Assembly: GCA_019059635.1 (NCBI GenBank) | Contig: JAGVRJ010000003.1 | Location: 1,178,001-1,242,000, forward strand | Origin: Proales similis | Lineage: Eukaryota; Rotifera; Eurotatoria; Ploima; Proalidae | DNA length: 64,000 nucleotides | Direction of reading: 5' to 3' | Shown: positions 30,270 through 43,073 of the stretch, in pieces | Position numbering within the stretch: position 1 is the stretch's first letter | Layout: each line of letters begins with the position of its first letter | The notes under the pieces: generated by a model | Database searches by the model: none | What the model was told of the DNA's origin: nothing | What the model saw: only the letters and a program-made list of their open reading frames with translations | Made by a program: the position numbers and the translations under genes

Positions 30270-32929
30270 CAAGCTCCTCATATTCTCCGATTAATTAATT
30301 TCTTTTTGCTTCCAATATAGCCATTGAAATCGAACCATGTCAAGTTCGTCAAATTGAGAGTGAATGGCAAAAAGAGCCGGCAGAGGGAAGTGAGTGTTGA
30401 AGAGGGCTGTTGAAAACTAATAAACGAGAATAGATAATAATAGGGAGGAAATGATCGGGGAGAACATGTGAAAAGTTTCGCCAATGAATATCATACAAGC
30501 GACGCCTTCTCACCTCAGGGCTCTATATTATCTCTTACTCAACCAGGCTAGCCGTCCCCGGCTGGCTCAAGTACGAGCGGCATCGAGTGTTTGATGTGTG
30601 AGAATTTATCAATGTGTGGACCTATTCAAGTATGTAGGCACAGAATGGGCCGGCTAAAAAGCGTACTCGAACGTTTATCGAGACTCGTTTTGTTTTCAAT
30701 CTAATCAAAAAAAAAAAAGCGAGCTCGAGGTCTCTAAGGCATCGGCTGCGCTCGATCAAAAGGGGTGTTAGTTTAATTAAGATCAGATTGGAGTCAGAGT
30801 GGTGAGATTGGCGACCTTGATTACATATGCCAAATGAGATCCTCTTATGCAGGCACTTGGTCCTCTGATTACGGGCGCGTTTAATTAAATTCGTGACCGA
30901 CAATAAAGAAAGCAATAAGCCAGGCCAGTCGAGTCGTCCAAGTGAATCGATTGCGTAATGCACTCATGGCTATTCTTATCAGAGCAGGAGCAAGTATTTG
31001 AAACATGCCGATATTGACCGGAGGTCGAAAAGCGAAACTGAGCGAATAAATATTTGGCCAGGGCAGAGACAGACACGGTCGGCCTCTTTGCTCTTCTCCT
31101 CTATTTTCTTTTATTATGTGAAAAGCAGAGAGCAGCCGGCTAGTTCTGGGAATGGGCGTGTGAGTGTTACGTACGCCCGTTGGCTTGTTGCCTCGGCCAC
31201 ATAAGAAAAGCGAAATTCTAAATAAACCACAATGTGCTGCGTAACTTCCGTTCAAGTGAGCTTTGATCAAAAGACTCTCTGACCGAGTCCTCCCTTTGGC
31301 CCCGGCCAATATATTCCCTTCTCGCGCGCTCTCTACCTTTCACATTTGTGCCTGTTTCGTGCCTCTGTTTTGTTCAAAATCCGATCAGTGTTTGGCCGAG
31401 AGTGTTTATTACTTGGTATTTGCTTCAACAAACATCTAGCAAGAGCGCTGCTGCGCCACAATTATTCCACACATTGGCACAGAAAAAGACAAGCACTTGC
31501 GTCGGGATTCGCTGAGTGTGCAACAAACAACAGCCAATCAAAGCTCGGGCTGCTCGTAAAAGCATGCTATCGAACAAGCAAATAGTAGAGAGCGATTCTC
31601 GGCCGCATTTTGTGAACTTTAGCCAATATGGGAAATAAGGAATTAATTGCCTTTATTAAAATCGATCCGGTCTTTCTTGTGAGTATTAATTTATTAACGT
31701 CACTTGCCGCTAGTCGACTAAAGTCGATCGAGAGACCAAACTAGTGGCGGCGTCAGACCAATCAGATTTGTTCCAGTGTCTATTATTTGCGTAGTTTTCT
31801 GAGTACAAGCGCTAGACGCGAGGCAAGCATGAATATTGGAAACACGATAGCGCTGCAATCGGAAAGCGATTCTCAAACTTTCAATTTTCATTATTTATTT
31901 AATTTGTCTAATCTGGATTGACTCAATTGACGAGGAGGTTCTCTTTCCGCCATTTCTTCTTTCTCAAAAGAATCAATTACTGGCCGGATTAATAACCAAA
32001 TTGAGCTCGTTGACATGAACTAGCGCCCGTGCTCCTCGTCAACCATTTAACTCAATGCAGTCAGTTGGTCGGACGCGAGAGAGAGCTAGTGAGCATGCTT
32101 CTGCTAGTCAGCCAGTGAGTGTGTGTATATACATCGATTGACTAGTGTTCTTATTGAGCGGAAGTTTAAACCAAAATAGCTTTCGGAGTCAGGAAGGAAA
32201 GTGAAACTTCGTCTCGTTCTCTAATGAATTCATTTCGATAGTTTAAGGGTTCATAACCAATATTTGCTTGCCCTATCAGCAGCATCACAATGAGTGCGTC
32301 AGCAGCAGCACCAGTTACCACCACACTTTGTGACGGCTGCTGCTACCCACCACTGCCTTCGACTATTAATCATGTCGCGGCATCCATCCAATAAATCATT
32401 TAGAAAGCGCATCGTTTTTAGCTCTTTTTCAGCGGTCGCAGCCGGCTCCACATGTGCACGTTCAGTTCACTCAGCAGAATTTCTCACACTCACAAACGAA
32501 TGTAAATTGAAAAAGAACTGCGACCAACATTTCATCGCCACGAACAATTTTATTTTAATTATAGACAAGCGATAGGAAGCTAGCTAAAAAAACCATAGGA
32601 AGGACGTTCATCAACTGATTGTGACTGTGCGCCTATTTCACTTTGCTTCCAAATTTAGTCGGTCAACACACACACACACATTGCCAATTGGCCCAGTTGT
32701 AATGCATCGGAATAGCGGAAAGCGAAGCATCGCCTCAGAACACATGTAAAATTCGAGAATCAGACCGACGACACCAGGAGCGGTGATGATGATTAGGGTA
32801 AATCACGTCAGCTCGCGTTCTAACAGCACTTGCCGTCTAATTCCAAATTAGTAGTTAGCAAAGGCAGAAAAAAAAAGCTGCGTGAGAGAGAAGAGTGAGT
32901 TGGCGCGCGAACAAGCGTCTTTTGTTCGA

Positions 32930-32944
32930 GTGTGTGTGTGTGTG
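32930..32944. repeat. (GT)n microsatellite
   Basis: Short alternating GT run upstream of the Iroquois gene. Confidence 0.8.
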
Positions 32945-33420
32945 AGCAGGAAGAAGAGCGAGTCGGATGCGTTGGAGTGATGATTAGTGAATTGCAGGAG
33001 CGGAAACACTGGGCTGTAATTTGGTAGCGAGACGGCAAGTGTCTCCAGCGAGCAATCTAGACACAGAAATCTGGTAAGTAAACATGTAGATGCTCGTTCT
33101 GGCAAGAAAAACACACACTAATATTTAGAATAAATAGAAAAGAATGAGAGAGAGAGAGAGGGTAATGGGTGGCGGGGAGCGCTGGTCATTCGAGAGGCTT
33201 AAGAGAGAAAGGCAAACAAATCTAGAGCTCCTAATAGCAAGCCATCAGACTTGCGGCTTGAGTTGATGGCTGCTCATCAACCGTTGTTATTGTTTCTAAA
33301 CGATGTGTTGATAATATTCGAATAAGGAACGAAAGCAAAATAATCACGCAGTGCATGTCGATGAGGCCGGCGAGAATTGCGAGAAGGGCGATGATAATGC
33401 GAGCTAAGCTCTCTAACCTC

Positions 33421-33452
33421 TCACACACACGCACACACACACACACACACAC
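33421..33452. repeat. (CA)n microsatellite
   Basis: About 32 bp of CA repeat with one CG interruption near 33430; the longest simple repeat seen in this domain. Confidence 0.85.
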
Positions 33453-34450
33453 TATGCACTCATCGTCTGAATAGTTAAGTCGGTCGAACAGCCAACCAGG
33501 CGCTCAGTCATCCAAACACCACTCAACGAGCGACGAGGGAGTCCCTTTCACCTCAGCTCGCTCACTCTCATCGATCCTCCTCTCTTATTTGGTTATTGTT
33601 TTATTCGCTTGCCATTCAAAAGTGTATTTGTTTAGAAAGATGCCGAACGGCCAGCGGGCTCGACTCGCTCGGTCGCATATCGCCTTCTAAATCGCCTGTG
33701 CACTAAATGTTGTGTGTTTGAGTATATGATTAATCGTCTCTACGCTTAATAACTCCACTATTTCCATTCTTTTATATATTTTTTATTCGTTTTTAATTCA
33801 CTGAGCCAAATTATCTATAATTGTAAGCGCAGCTCAACACTGCTTTTCTTTGCGCATCTAAGTCGGATTAGAGTGATCTCTCTCGATAAAGATTCCACCA
33901 TCGCCACCATCACGATTGGCGAGTGCGCGTCTGTCAGTCCCAATATTTGGAGCGTCGCGGCGATCATCGCCCTCGTCATCATCATGCTCATAGTTTATCC
34001 ACTCTTGCTCGACGAGTCTAGATTGCTCTGGTACTCGGCTAAATACTGTCAGCGCGCGGCGGCGGCAATCATCATGCTTGACGAGGAAGAGAACGATGAT
34101 GACGATCACGGATTAGGACTAATAGCACACACAAAAGTGCCTAAATCCCACGAGGCAGCTCAGCTTGCTTCCATTCGTCCTATTTGCTATATTGCTGTCT
34201 TATCAAGATTTCAATGGTCTTTTATTTTCTCAATCTGCTTGATTCCTATGTAAACATCGGAGCCTAATTTCGCGTCGTCCCACAATAATTGCTGGCTCAT
34301 TTAAAGCAAGTTAGAGAACGATCGCTTTCAGATTTTTTCCTCTCGCGTCGAATTAGGACAGGTTGCTTGATAAGCAGTGGCACGCCTGCTACCAATCAGC
34401 GATTGCACCGCCGCATGCAAGCAAATCGGTTCCATGCAGCTCTCTTTCAC

Positions 34451-34467
34451 TCTCTCTCTCTCTCTCT
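34451..34467. repeat. (CT)n microsatellite
   Basis: CT dinucleotide run followed by more CT-rich sequence to about 34500. Confidence 0.8.
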
Positions 34468-36465
34468 AACACTTTCTCTCATTCTATTCTCTTTCTCTAC
34501 TTGTTAACATGAAGAGCCGCGAGCGCACAATCAAAACACAGGGCAAAACAAATGCTGCACCTAATTGCGAGCACTTATTTACATTGGTTGCTTGAGAGGC
34601 ACAGCTCGCGTTCGAATAGCGGCTGGTTGGCCAGAATTTGCTGGTCTCGGCTTCTTTCTGATTCTTATCTGTGAATATTAGAGAAGCAAACAGAAAATAG
34701 AGAGAGATATTCAAAGTGAGAAAGAAGAATCAGAGTGTATCTGTGCGTGCGATAGAGAGTACACATGTAAATATTTATGAGCATTTATATTCGATTGGCA
34801 CCGATGCGGCGGCCGCCTCCGCCGACGCCGGGCAGCTCTGCTATTTAATCGGCTCGTTATTATAAACACTGTTCAACGCACTTCTAGACTACAGACAAGC
34901 TTGTGCCGCGTATGCTTATTTACTCGTTGCAATTTAATTAAAGCTGAATTCGATATTAATTAAGTTATCTGGTGGCCGCCCGAATAGTGGCTGCCTGCTT
35001 GGCGCAGAGAGAAATTCAGTTTGTTGCTGACTAGCACAAGAAGAGGCGCACGGCCACCGTTCCTCAGACTCTTATCTGCCTGCAGGGCCGCTTATCGAGT
35101 GACTAGCCTCGGGCAGGCAACTTTTTGACCTCGCCACTCTCGAATACTGGCTCCTTACTATCCATCCTCTTACATTCTGTGCTCGAGCCTCTCTCTCTCT
35201 CTCAGGCTCCGACGCTAATGTCTTCTATAATATTTTACTTCTCGCAGGTGTCGATTAAATGCTATTTGCATTTAAATGCTCGTCACATATTTTATGGAAC
35301 GGAAAATAACTTGCGGTGCTCTTCCCCCCTCTCCTTCTCTCTCATCGCTTGTTTGTTCTTCTACGCCACTGTTTAGTAGTTGGCACAGAAAGAAATACAT
35401 ATTTAGACTTTTTCACATTAATATTCGCTTGTGTGGATAGGACGACGCTGGTGAGGTAGACCAGCTACAACAAAGACCTGCTCTGCTAAGCGTTAAACTC
35501 CTCATTAGTGCTTGTTTAACGATTATATTCGAGCAGAAATAGGCATTTGATTTGGAGTGAACAAGTGAAAGAGCGTCGCAAATGAGCACATATTCGATTT
35601 CAATTGCATAAATAAGGAACTGTTTTTTAATCGATCGATCAAATCGGAATTACGAACGGGAAGCGTGAAGGCATGATTTATTTAAATTTGCTCAAATATA
35701 GCGTTCGTCCTGCTCTTGATTAGAAAACCACTGCCTCGATAGCAGGCATCATTATTTCCGACACGTCCGCAGCTCAAGCATCAAAATTATAGTCAACACA
35801 AGCTTGTAGTCCAAGTTATCTATTTATCCGTTAGCCTAATGGTCGCAGTGTCAAATTAGCTGTAAACTTGTTTACAAACACGAACGACATCGACGCCCTG
35901 ACACTTTGCTTGGCTGTAAATTGCGACTCACGCCCGGACTTGGCCAGTCAATCGTGTTCATTAATTGCTTTCATTTGCCCTCCTTCCCCCCTCCTGTGTG
36001 GAGGAAATCGCTAACTGGAGAATGTAGAACGACTGATTGCATCGAACTTGGTCGAAGCCGCACCGTTAGCCAACACACAGCTAATTCCATCGGCCCTTGA
36101 AGGCGGCAACAGGCTGCCAGATCCATTAACAGTTCACTACATATTCGATTAGGCGTGCGTAGAGCACGGTGATCGATGGATGGCATTAGCGCGCATGCCA
36201 CTCCAAAATGCCGATTTTATCTTTGGCGGGTTATATTAAAGCGAGCGGCAGCAGTTGAGAACGGGCGGCCGAGTGACCAGCAAATGCATTTTGTCACCCA
36301 CTCGACGGTCGATCGGCCCGCTCGATACGCGCGTCTAAGTTTGCACATAGACACGCGCTGATTGGCCGAGACAGGGCTCGCTCTCATTGGCTCTTTCGCG
36401 CCACAAATAAGCAAGTCGAATAGACGTGAATAAAACATCATGTTCTTGTTTTCGATGCTTGCTAG

Positions 36466-36508
36466 TTCTCTCTCTCTCTCTCATTCGCTTGGAGCGCGCG
36501 CGCGCGCG
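36466..36508. repeat. (CT)n next to a (GC)n alternating tract
   Basis: CT run at about 36466-36481 followed by GCGCGCGCGCGCG at about 36494-36508. Alternating GC next to homopurine/homopyrimidine sequence can adopt non-B DNA forms. Confidence 0.75.
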
Positions 36509-37806
36509 TGAGCTAGCGCCCGCTTTGTGTTTATGTTTGTGTGTTCGCCGGGTGCGAAAGCGAATAAAATGTAATACTCAGGCAAATAAGAAATTATGAT
36601 TGGCAAATTCGATCGTATAGTTCGCTCCACCTAATTTTTGTTTCGTCTACACACAAAATATGAGTAAAAATACTTTCGGCTTATTTAGATCGCATATTTT
36701 GACTCACCACTGAACTATTGATACACTCGCGCGCTAGTTAGAGCTCTCGGTCCCCGTTGGACCCTAGATATCTCCTTTCAACTTATTTCACGCATTAGAC
36801 GCGTATGCCTCACCTTTCGTTCGTTTCTCTCATTTTTTCCTCTTCTTCTTCTCATATTTTCTTTTCTTTATTCGTTGATATTTTAAAACAATCATTCGTC
36901 GCCTAACTAGCGTGTCGTGATTTTCGATTGGTCGCAGCACTTGATATTTACACGATCTACGGCTCGGTTTCAATTGTTTCGCCACGTACCCTCAGCGAGC
37001 CCAGCGAGGACTCTTTCCAAACATTGTTTGCCAATTCGACTAGGTTTTAGTAATTTTCTTTCATCTGCTTTCGTTTGTTACCTAACGCAGCGTGACAAAT
37101 TCGTCCGACTGCAAATACGCATATCTGATTGCTGCCACTCCTGCTCATGTTGCTATTTGGATTCACAAGACTGAGTGGATTCATTTCCAATTTACATAAA
37201 TTAAACATTGCAAATTAGAAAAAAAAGGCAGAGAAAAAGAGAGAGAGAGACGACGACGAGCTTCAACTCTATTGAGGAGGTCTCATTCGCTTTTAAGTTA
37301 AATGGAAGCCTACTTGAAATTTAATTAAACTTTCATTGCTCTGTGTTTAACGATTGTATTTATGACGCTTTTCTACTTTTTCTTTTATCGTTTTCATTTA
37401 CTTGCGCGCGCTCTCGCATTCTTTTTTTTTTCTTTCGTTCGAAGAAAGAAACGAAAGCCAAATCGAGTACGAGAAGAGCTCGACACCGACACCGACACTG
37501 ACGACGACGACAACGACAAAGCACGACACGAACTAGTGCGTCCAGAAACACCCATAGAATTCACTTGTTATTAATTTCATCGACGTCGATAGGCCAATCA
37601 CTGGCCTCTTTGAGCTTCGACACAACAAAAAAAAAAGGAAAAGAGAAATTTGATTTATTAAATAGTTTGCATTTGCTTATTTAGACTAAAGCTCATTTCG
37701 TCGCCAAAGAAAAGAGCGAGTGCACTTGTGAAGCAGCTTCGAAATCGAGCTACTATAAACCACTCCACAAACGAGTTTAATGCCAACAGGCCCTGTTGAT
37801 TAGCCG

Positions 37807-39738
37807 ATGTCTTTCGCCAAGTTAAGTCAACCGCACAACGTCCTGCTACATTCGTCGGCCCACTCGCCCGCACTCAACAGCTCGACACAGAAAGAAATGA
37901 GCAGCAAACCGTCGTTCAAGTCGGCGGTCAGCTCAAGTCCAAAGCCGGGCCCGTTTCAATCCGGCCGCGCGCCATTACCGTGCGACTATCAATCATACGC
38001 GGCGGCCGCGGCCGCTGCTGCCGCCGCAGCAGCTGCTGTCGCGCCATACTCTAATCCAGATCCTGCTCTTTTTAACCCATTCATGAGCAATCCATACTCG
38101 GCCGGTTTCGCGCCTGATCCTATGATGCTCTATCCATACCCGCCAGCGGCTTCATCCGCCATGAATCCGAATGGCCAGCCACCTTTCCCAATGATGCCAA
38201 TGATGCACAATGCGTCGCCAATGAACATGGCCAATCAGGGCGAACCAGGCGGCAACGCTCGTCGTAAGAATGCTACTCGCGAGACGACCGCCACCCTTAA
38301 GGCTTGGCTATACGAGCATCGCAAGAACCCGTATCCGACCAAGGGCGAGAAAATCATGTTGGCCATCATAACCAAAATGAGTCTGAATCAAGTGTCTACT
38401 TGGTTTGCCAACGCCCGTCGTCGACTCAAAAAGGAGAACAAGATGTACAAAGGCGGAATGGCGTCGGACGGCGAGAGTGAGGACCGCAAGGGCAAAGGCA
38501 GTCCCACCAACGGAACGTCGGGTTCAAACAACCACAAGGGCTCGTCTTCGTCTGACAATGGCAATTTGGACGATTTGGACGAGCTAGACGATATAAATGA
38601 CGACGAGCTGGATGGCGAGGCGGAACAAGAGAACGACGAAGAAGATAGCTTTCGCGCTGCCGCCGATAAGCATGGGGCCAACATTGATCACAATCGCATG
38701 ATGATGATGATGATGCACTTCCAGCAGCAGCAACAACAACAACAGCAAAATCATCCGGCCAGTTCACTGTTCATGGGAGCCGGATCTCATCATGGAGCAT
38801 TCAGTGTGCCGGGCATTCATCGAACCGAGCAGACGGTAAGCATCGGGCAAGCAGATTCAAAAGAAGCAAATGGCAAAGGCACAACTGGCGGCAACAACAA
38901 CAACAACAATCTAAAGCCGAAAATTTGGTCTATCGCCGACGTGGCTACGGACAACAGTTCGAAAAAGTCTTGCAGCAGTAACTCATCATTCACGCCCGTT
39001 TCGCCCAGCACGAACTCGCACAAACTCAATCAGCCGCTGACCGTGAACGCCAACTCATCATTTGGCGCCAATTCATCCTGCTCGTCCGGTTCAACGAAGG
39101 AAGCGGCTCATATGCCCGCCATGCCGCAGTTCCCCACCGGCTTCGAGCACGCCAGTCAATTTGTGAACGCGATGCATTACCATCAGCAGCTTCTTAACGC
39201 TGCGCTCTCCGCGGCTGCCTCTCGCTCCATACCTTCTTCATCCTCGCCCTCGTCTACTTCGTCGAGCATATCGAACGACTCAAGCAACAACTACCATTTG
39301 TACTATCAGCAGCTCACTAGTCAGCTCGGCGGCCTGGGTCAAGAAATGCTAATGCGACAGGCCGCAATGCAGCTCAAACCAAGCCAATTGACGAGCGCCT
39401 ACGCCGACGCATTCGAAGAGGCAGAGCGAACCAACAAAAAGGAACAACAGCCAGCAAACGAATTGCCGTTCGCTGTAGACAGTCGAGATGGCAAACAAAA
39501 TGCTGGTCAGAATTCAGTCGAGTCGAAAGGCAAGAAACGCAAAGCAACGCATTCAGACGCAGAAGACAACAATCGGGACGAAGACGACCACAGAGACGAT
39601 GATGATGTTGATGGCGACGATGACGACGATAGGGCAAATGTGAAGCGTTCGCGCCTCGAAACTTCAGAATGCGAGGAAACTAGAGAGGCAGACTCGTCAG
39701 ACACGAGCAGCTCAAAGCTCTCCGACCAAACAGACTAG
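37807..39738 (+). CDS. irx: Iroquois-class TALE homeobox transcription factor
   Basis: Sequence-specific transcription factor of the Iroquois/IRX class (fly araucan/caupolican/mirror). One uninterrupted 643-aa frame from the ATG at 37807. Homeodomain at about residues 150-212 with the TALE three-residue insertion and Iroquois-specific text: [52 protein letters not shown]. Downstream are an acidic segment (about 258-285), a poly-Q tract, and [12 protein letters not shown] near residue 368, a motif typical of IRX proteins. N-terminal to the homeodomain is a 13-Ala tract and a Pro/Met/Tyr-rich region. The C-terminus is Ser-rich and ends in acidic/basic low complexity. No intron is required, although a GTAAGC at about 38834 could be an optional donor. 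It sits alone between large non-coding flanks. Orthology to a particular Iroquois paralogue cannot be given. Confidence 0.96.
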   Translation: MSFAKLSQPHNVLLHSSAHSPALNSSTQKEMSSKPSFKSAVSSSPKPGPFQSGRAPLPCDYQSYAAAAAAAAAAAAAVAPYSNPDPALFNPFMSNPYSAGFAPDPMMLYPYPPAASSAMNPNGQPPFPMMPMMHNASPMNMANQGEPGGNARRKNATRETTATLKAWLYEHRKNPYPTKGEKIMLAIITKMSLNQVSTWFANARRRLKKENKMYKGGMASDGESEDRKGKGSPTNGTSGSNNHKGSSSSDNGNLDDLDELDDINDDELDGEAEQENDEEDSFRAAADKHGANIDHNRMMMMMMHFQQQQQQQQQNHPASSLFMGAGSHHGAFSVPGIHRTEQTVSIGQADSKEANGKGTTGGNNNNNNLKPKIWSIADVATDNSSKKSCSSNSSFTPVSPSTNSHKLNQPLTVNANSSFGANSSCSSGSTKEAAHMPAMPQFPTGFEHASQFVNAMHYHQQLLNAALSAAASRSIPSSSSPSSTSSSISNDSSNNYHLYYQQLTSQLGGLGQEMLMRQAAMQLKPSQLTSAYADAFEEAERTNKKEQQPANELPFAVDSRDGKQNAGQNSVESKGKKRKATHSDAEDNNRDEDDHRDDDDVDGDDDDDRANVKRSRLETSECEETREADSSDTSSSKLSDQTD

Positions 39739-42700
39739 ACAGCGTTTGAAAAGCCGAATCTGTAAATTAAAAAAAAAAAGTCCTGTTGCAGGCGCCACTC
39801 CACTTTGGCCTGCATCCTTTTCTCTCTGTTTGTCCTGCTTCTGCCGTTACTCTCCCTCTTTGAACACTTTATTCTGAATCAAGCGTTCATTACATTCTGA
39901 TTTGTTAGCTGCTCCCCCATATCGCTTCTTCAGCTGAGTGACCCTTTCGATGTTTTTTCTATTTCGTTTGTTTTTAAACTCCTCTTTTCTTAGTCTAAGT
40001 TTCTCTCGTGTATTTTGGCTTTCGATTTCTAGCCTATCCTCGATTACTATCTATCCCTTTTTGTTCTGACTCGTTTTTCTCTATTTGTCTGTTTGTTTTA
40101 TTTTCTATTCACAAATCGAATGCTCGAGAATATAGATGAAATAAAAGCATCGCTTTTAAACTAGACTTTATCGTGTTTGTGCTTGTTTCCGAAGTTCTTT
40201 TCTCTTCTCTTTATTCTTCTTGTTCTTGTTCTTTCATTTAATTTTGGAGCGAAACAAGCGCGCAAGCATCGGTGCTTGTTTGCGCATCGTTTAGGCAAAT
40301 CATGGAGCAACCAATCAGCGCTCTCGTTTATCTTGATCATCCAATAGATGTTTATTTGCCGCGAGTACAATGCAAAAACACGAAGGACGAGCAGAGAAAA
40401 AAAAAAAAGAAGCTTATCGCTTAGAATGTCGAGCAGAGGTTTATGATGTGAATGTGAATGAGCTTCAAATAGGCAAGTAAACAAGTGAGCTATTGAGAAA
40501 AGGGCAAACACGCGCATCCGTCTACTCAGACTAGTCTAAACATTACAGGCACCAGCAAAGCGTCGACATTATTGAATTTATTTAATCGGCATAACAATGG
40601 CCGTCGAAGCCTATAATAAGGACCTTTTCTAATAATAGGGCTCGCCTATTTGGGATTGGATTTGGCTAATAGATTAAGGTGATTGGTGTCAACTAGTGCA
40701 CAGGAGATGAGCGCGGGCATAGATAAAGTAGTCACGTCCGTCTGACTGTCGATACTGATCTCAAATGATAAGGCCCTCGCTGTCCCTTGCTCTCTCTCTC
40801 TCTCTCGGCTGGCGCTGGTCTAGTCAAGTAGTTTTTTTGCTCGAGTCATGCCCGGAGATCCATTTAATCTTCTAATTTGGATGAGGATTTGCCGGCCTAT
40901 TCAATTAGGTGGAGAGAGAGAGTTCACCTGATATCACTTGACCAAAAGGCACAAAAGGCACAATGATATGACTCGTCGAGTCATGCGATCGAATTTCATT
41001 CTCGAGTTAATTAATCGAGTCTGCGCGATGTCAATCAATCGCCGACTGAATATAGAGAAAGGAAGAGGAATGCCGCTGCGTTTCATTCACTTGTTTTATT
41101 TGAGCATGGATTAGAATGAGGACGGTAAGACGGTAACCTGTTTCGAAACTCAATTACATAAGTGTGTTAAATTATGTGCTTTGTTGGGCACGTTGGCTAA
41201 GCTTTGTTTGCATTAGTGACATTTTAAGAAAAAAAAAGAAGAAAAACAACAACAACTGTGCCGTCAAAGCGCCGATCGGGGCGCCAATTCACGTGCGCCT
41301 CTACGCCTTTCCTCTCTTCCTTTATCAGTCTCTTGTTCTCTTTTACAAATATTTGCCCTATTTCGAGCGATCCGAATCAAAATGTGAGAATAAACGAGCG
41401 CCACAATGGTCCTCGAACTCGATAGGGCGGATAAACAAAACCGGAGCCGCTGCGATGGTCAGAGATAAATCGCAGCTCAACTAGCTCTTAATAATTATCT
41501 GCATCATCATGCGCTCTCTGCCTCTCGATGTTCGAAACGCCCCGAGGAGTTAAGATCGCTTCAAAATAGATCAATGCGTTCACCGTCCACGCTTGACTCT
41601 ACAAGCCATTGCAGTTTTTAGCACCTTGCTTAATGGACAGTCACACGCTGTACCCCGCCCCGACAATGACACGCCTGAAAAGAGACGGCATTTGGACGGG
41701 TTGTTCATAAAGAGGCCCTAAGTAAAGGAGAATTCCGTTCCGTGTCCGACTCGACGCGGGCTCTTCCTTCATCTGGTGGGAATGACATAATAGACTTGGG
41801 TCGATTGCCTTACGCTCACCGCCACTGGCCAATGTGTTCGCCCTAGTGTATAAACATCAATCAAAAGCTAAATCGATTTCACATTCCCTTATCCGATGCC
41901 TATCAATCATTCGATTCAAACAATAAACAATGGAATCGCATCTCTCTCTCTTTTTATTCCCGATCGACTGGTCCCTAACCGCCGCTCTTTCTTCCTTAAT
42001 TAATTCAATCAGGCGCATCCAACTGCTTCTGCTGCTCATGTTGCTGCTGCCTGCACTTCTGTATCGCTTTACTTATTGACACTCAGCGCTCACTTCTGTC
42101 TATTTAATTAACTTCACGCTTACTTTATTGAAATAAAATATTCAGCAGAACAAATACGTCTGCGCTCTGCAGACCAACTGCACTTTTTCTGTTGACTGTT
42201 AATTTATTCATCGCAAGCTCCGTCCGGCTCTAACCGACCCTGTGCGAAAACGGCCAAACAAGGCTCGCGTTTCTCGCCCCAACAATCAAACATGCCTTTC
42301 AATGCACTACAGAACCATATCCGCCAACTGTCCGAAGCCGCTAAAAATTCCATTCCCCGCTTTCTTATTTAAAATTCGAAGCAGATTCTATAATTTGTGC
42401 GTGCGGCGGTGTCGACGGCTCCTTTTCTCTCGTCAGGCTTCCAGCTTTCTACAGCCTCGCCGCCTGCACCAGTCACCAGAATGTTCGGTCTGCTCTTTCT
42501 TTGTTCCGGTCTGTAGGTATTGAAAGCCGACGATTGACAGACTTGGATGTACTCGATTGTAACCGAAACCGGCACCAATAATAACAGAACGAGGAAAAGG
42601 AAAGAAATAGAAGGAAAACCTGCTGAATGCGGCACACAAGCCATAAATTCGCCAAATATGAACACAATTGTCTCATTAATTAAAGGAAGATGAAATAAAA

Positions 42701-43073
42701 AAAAAAAGACAAACGAAAATCTAAAAGCGGGTCGACTGTGCTGTGTTGTATTGAAAATGATTCTGTTCAAAGAATCCCGATAATTATTCCGAGCCATGTC
42801 GGTTGTAAATCTCATAATAATCTAATTCAAGTCATAAATCTGCTAATTTGAAGCTTCGTCTGGCTTCAAGCAACACATTCAACTTGCTTGTTCGTTATCC
42901 CTCCAACTTAATTATTTCGGTTTCCTTAGCAACCAGCCGTGCAGCTCGCCTTCGCCTTTACAAGCTGCCTTTACATTTTCCATAGAGCCGGTCAATTTCT
43001 TATCTAATTTGGCTTTAAAAAAACTCGCAACCGCTAAAAGGCCCGGTTCAGCTTGCGTAGGCATGAGCGAGTT
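39739..43073. other. Gene-poor domain downstream of the Iroquois gene
   Basis: About 3.3 kb: a T/C-rich 3' UTR to about 40150, then non-coding sequence with GA/CT runs (near 40795-40805, 40910-40920, 41940-41952) and TAAT-rich stretches. No gene was supported; probable enhancers and the promoter of the ZDHHC gene. Confidence 0.55.
40140..40145 (+). terminator. Poly(A) signal AATAAA, Iroquois gene
   Basis: Canonical hexamer about 400 bp after the stop codon at the end of a pyrimidine-rich 3' UTR. Confidence 0.6.

Larger units (their letters stand above)
30270..37806. other. Gene-poor domain upstream of the Iroquois gene
   Basis: About 7.5 kb with no gene I can support. It has many homeodomain-type TAAT/ATTA sites and several simple repeats listed separately. 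Scattered open frames (for example 31346-31585, 32294-32575 and 33873-34253 on plus) lack ATG context, splice partners or domains. Large non-coding flanks with long-range enhancers are well known around Iroquois genes, so a cis-regulatory role is the best inference. A window 35000-36500 is rich in inverted TTAATTA-like and CAATCA-like motifs. Confidence 0.6.

Noticed and set aside
33873-34253. 126-codon open frame with a hydrophobic segment upstream of Iroquois
   Set aside because: No good ATG context, acidic low-complexity middle, no splice partners and no domain; probably chance in non-coding DNA.
38820-38850. GTAAGC inside the Iroquois frame as an obligatory splice donor
   Set aside because: The KPKIWS motif and Ser-rich tail typical of IRX follow in the same frame, so the exon most likely continues.
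40370-42830. Minus-strand frames at 40161-40517 and 42369-42815
   Set aside because: Low-complexity translations without domains, lying in probable regulatory DNA next to Iroquois.
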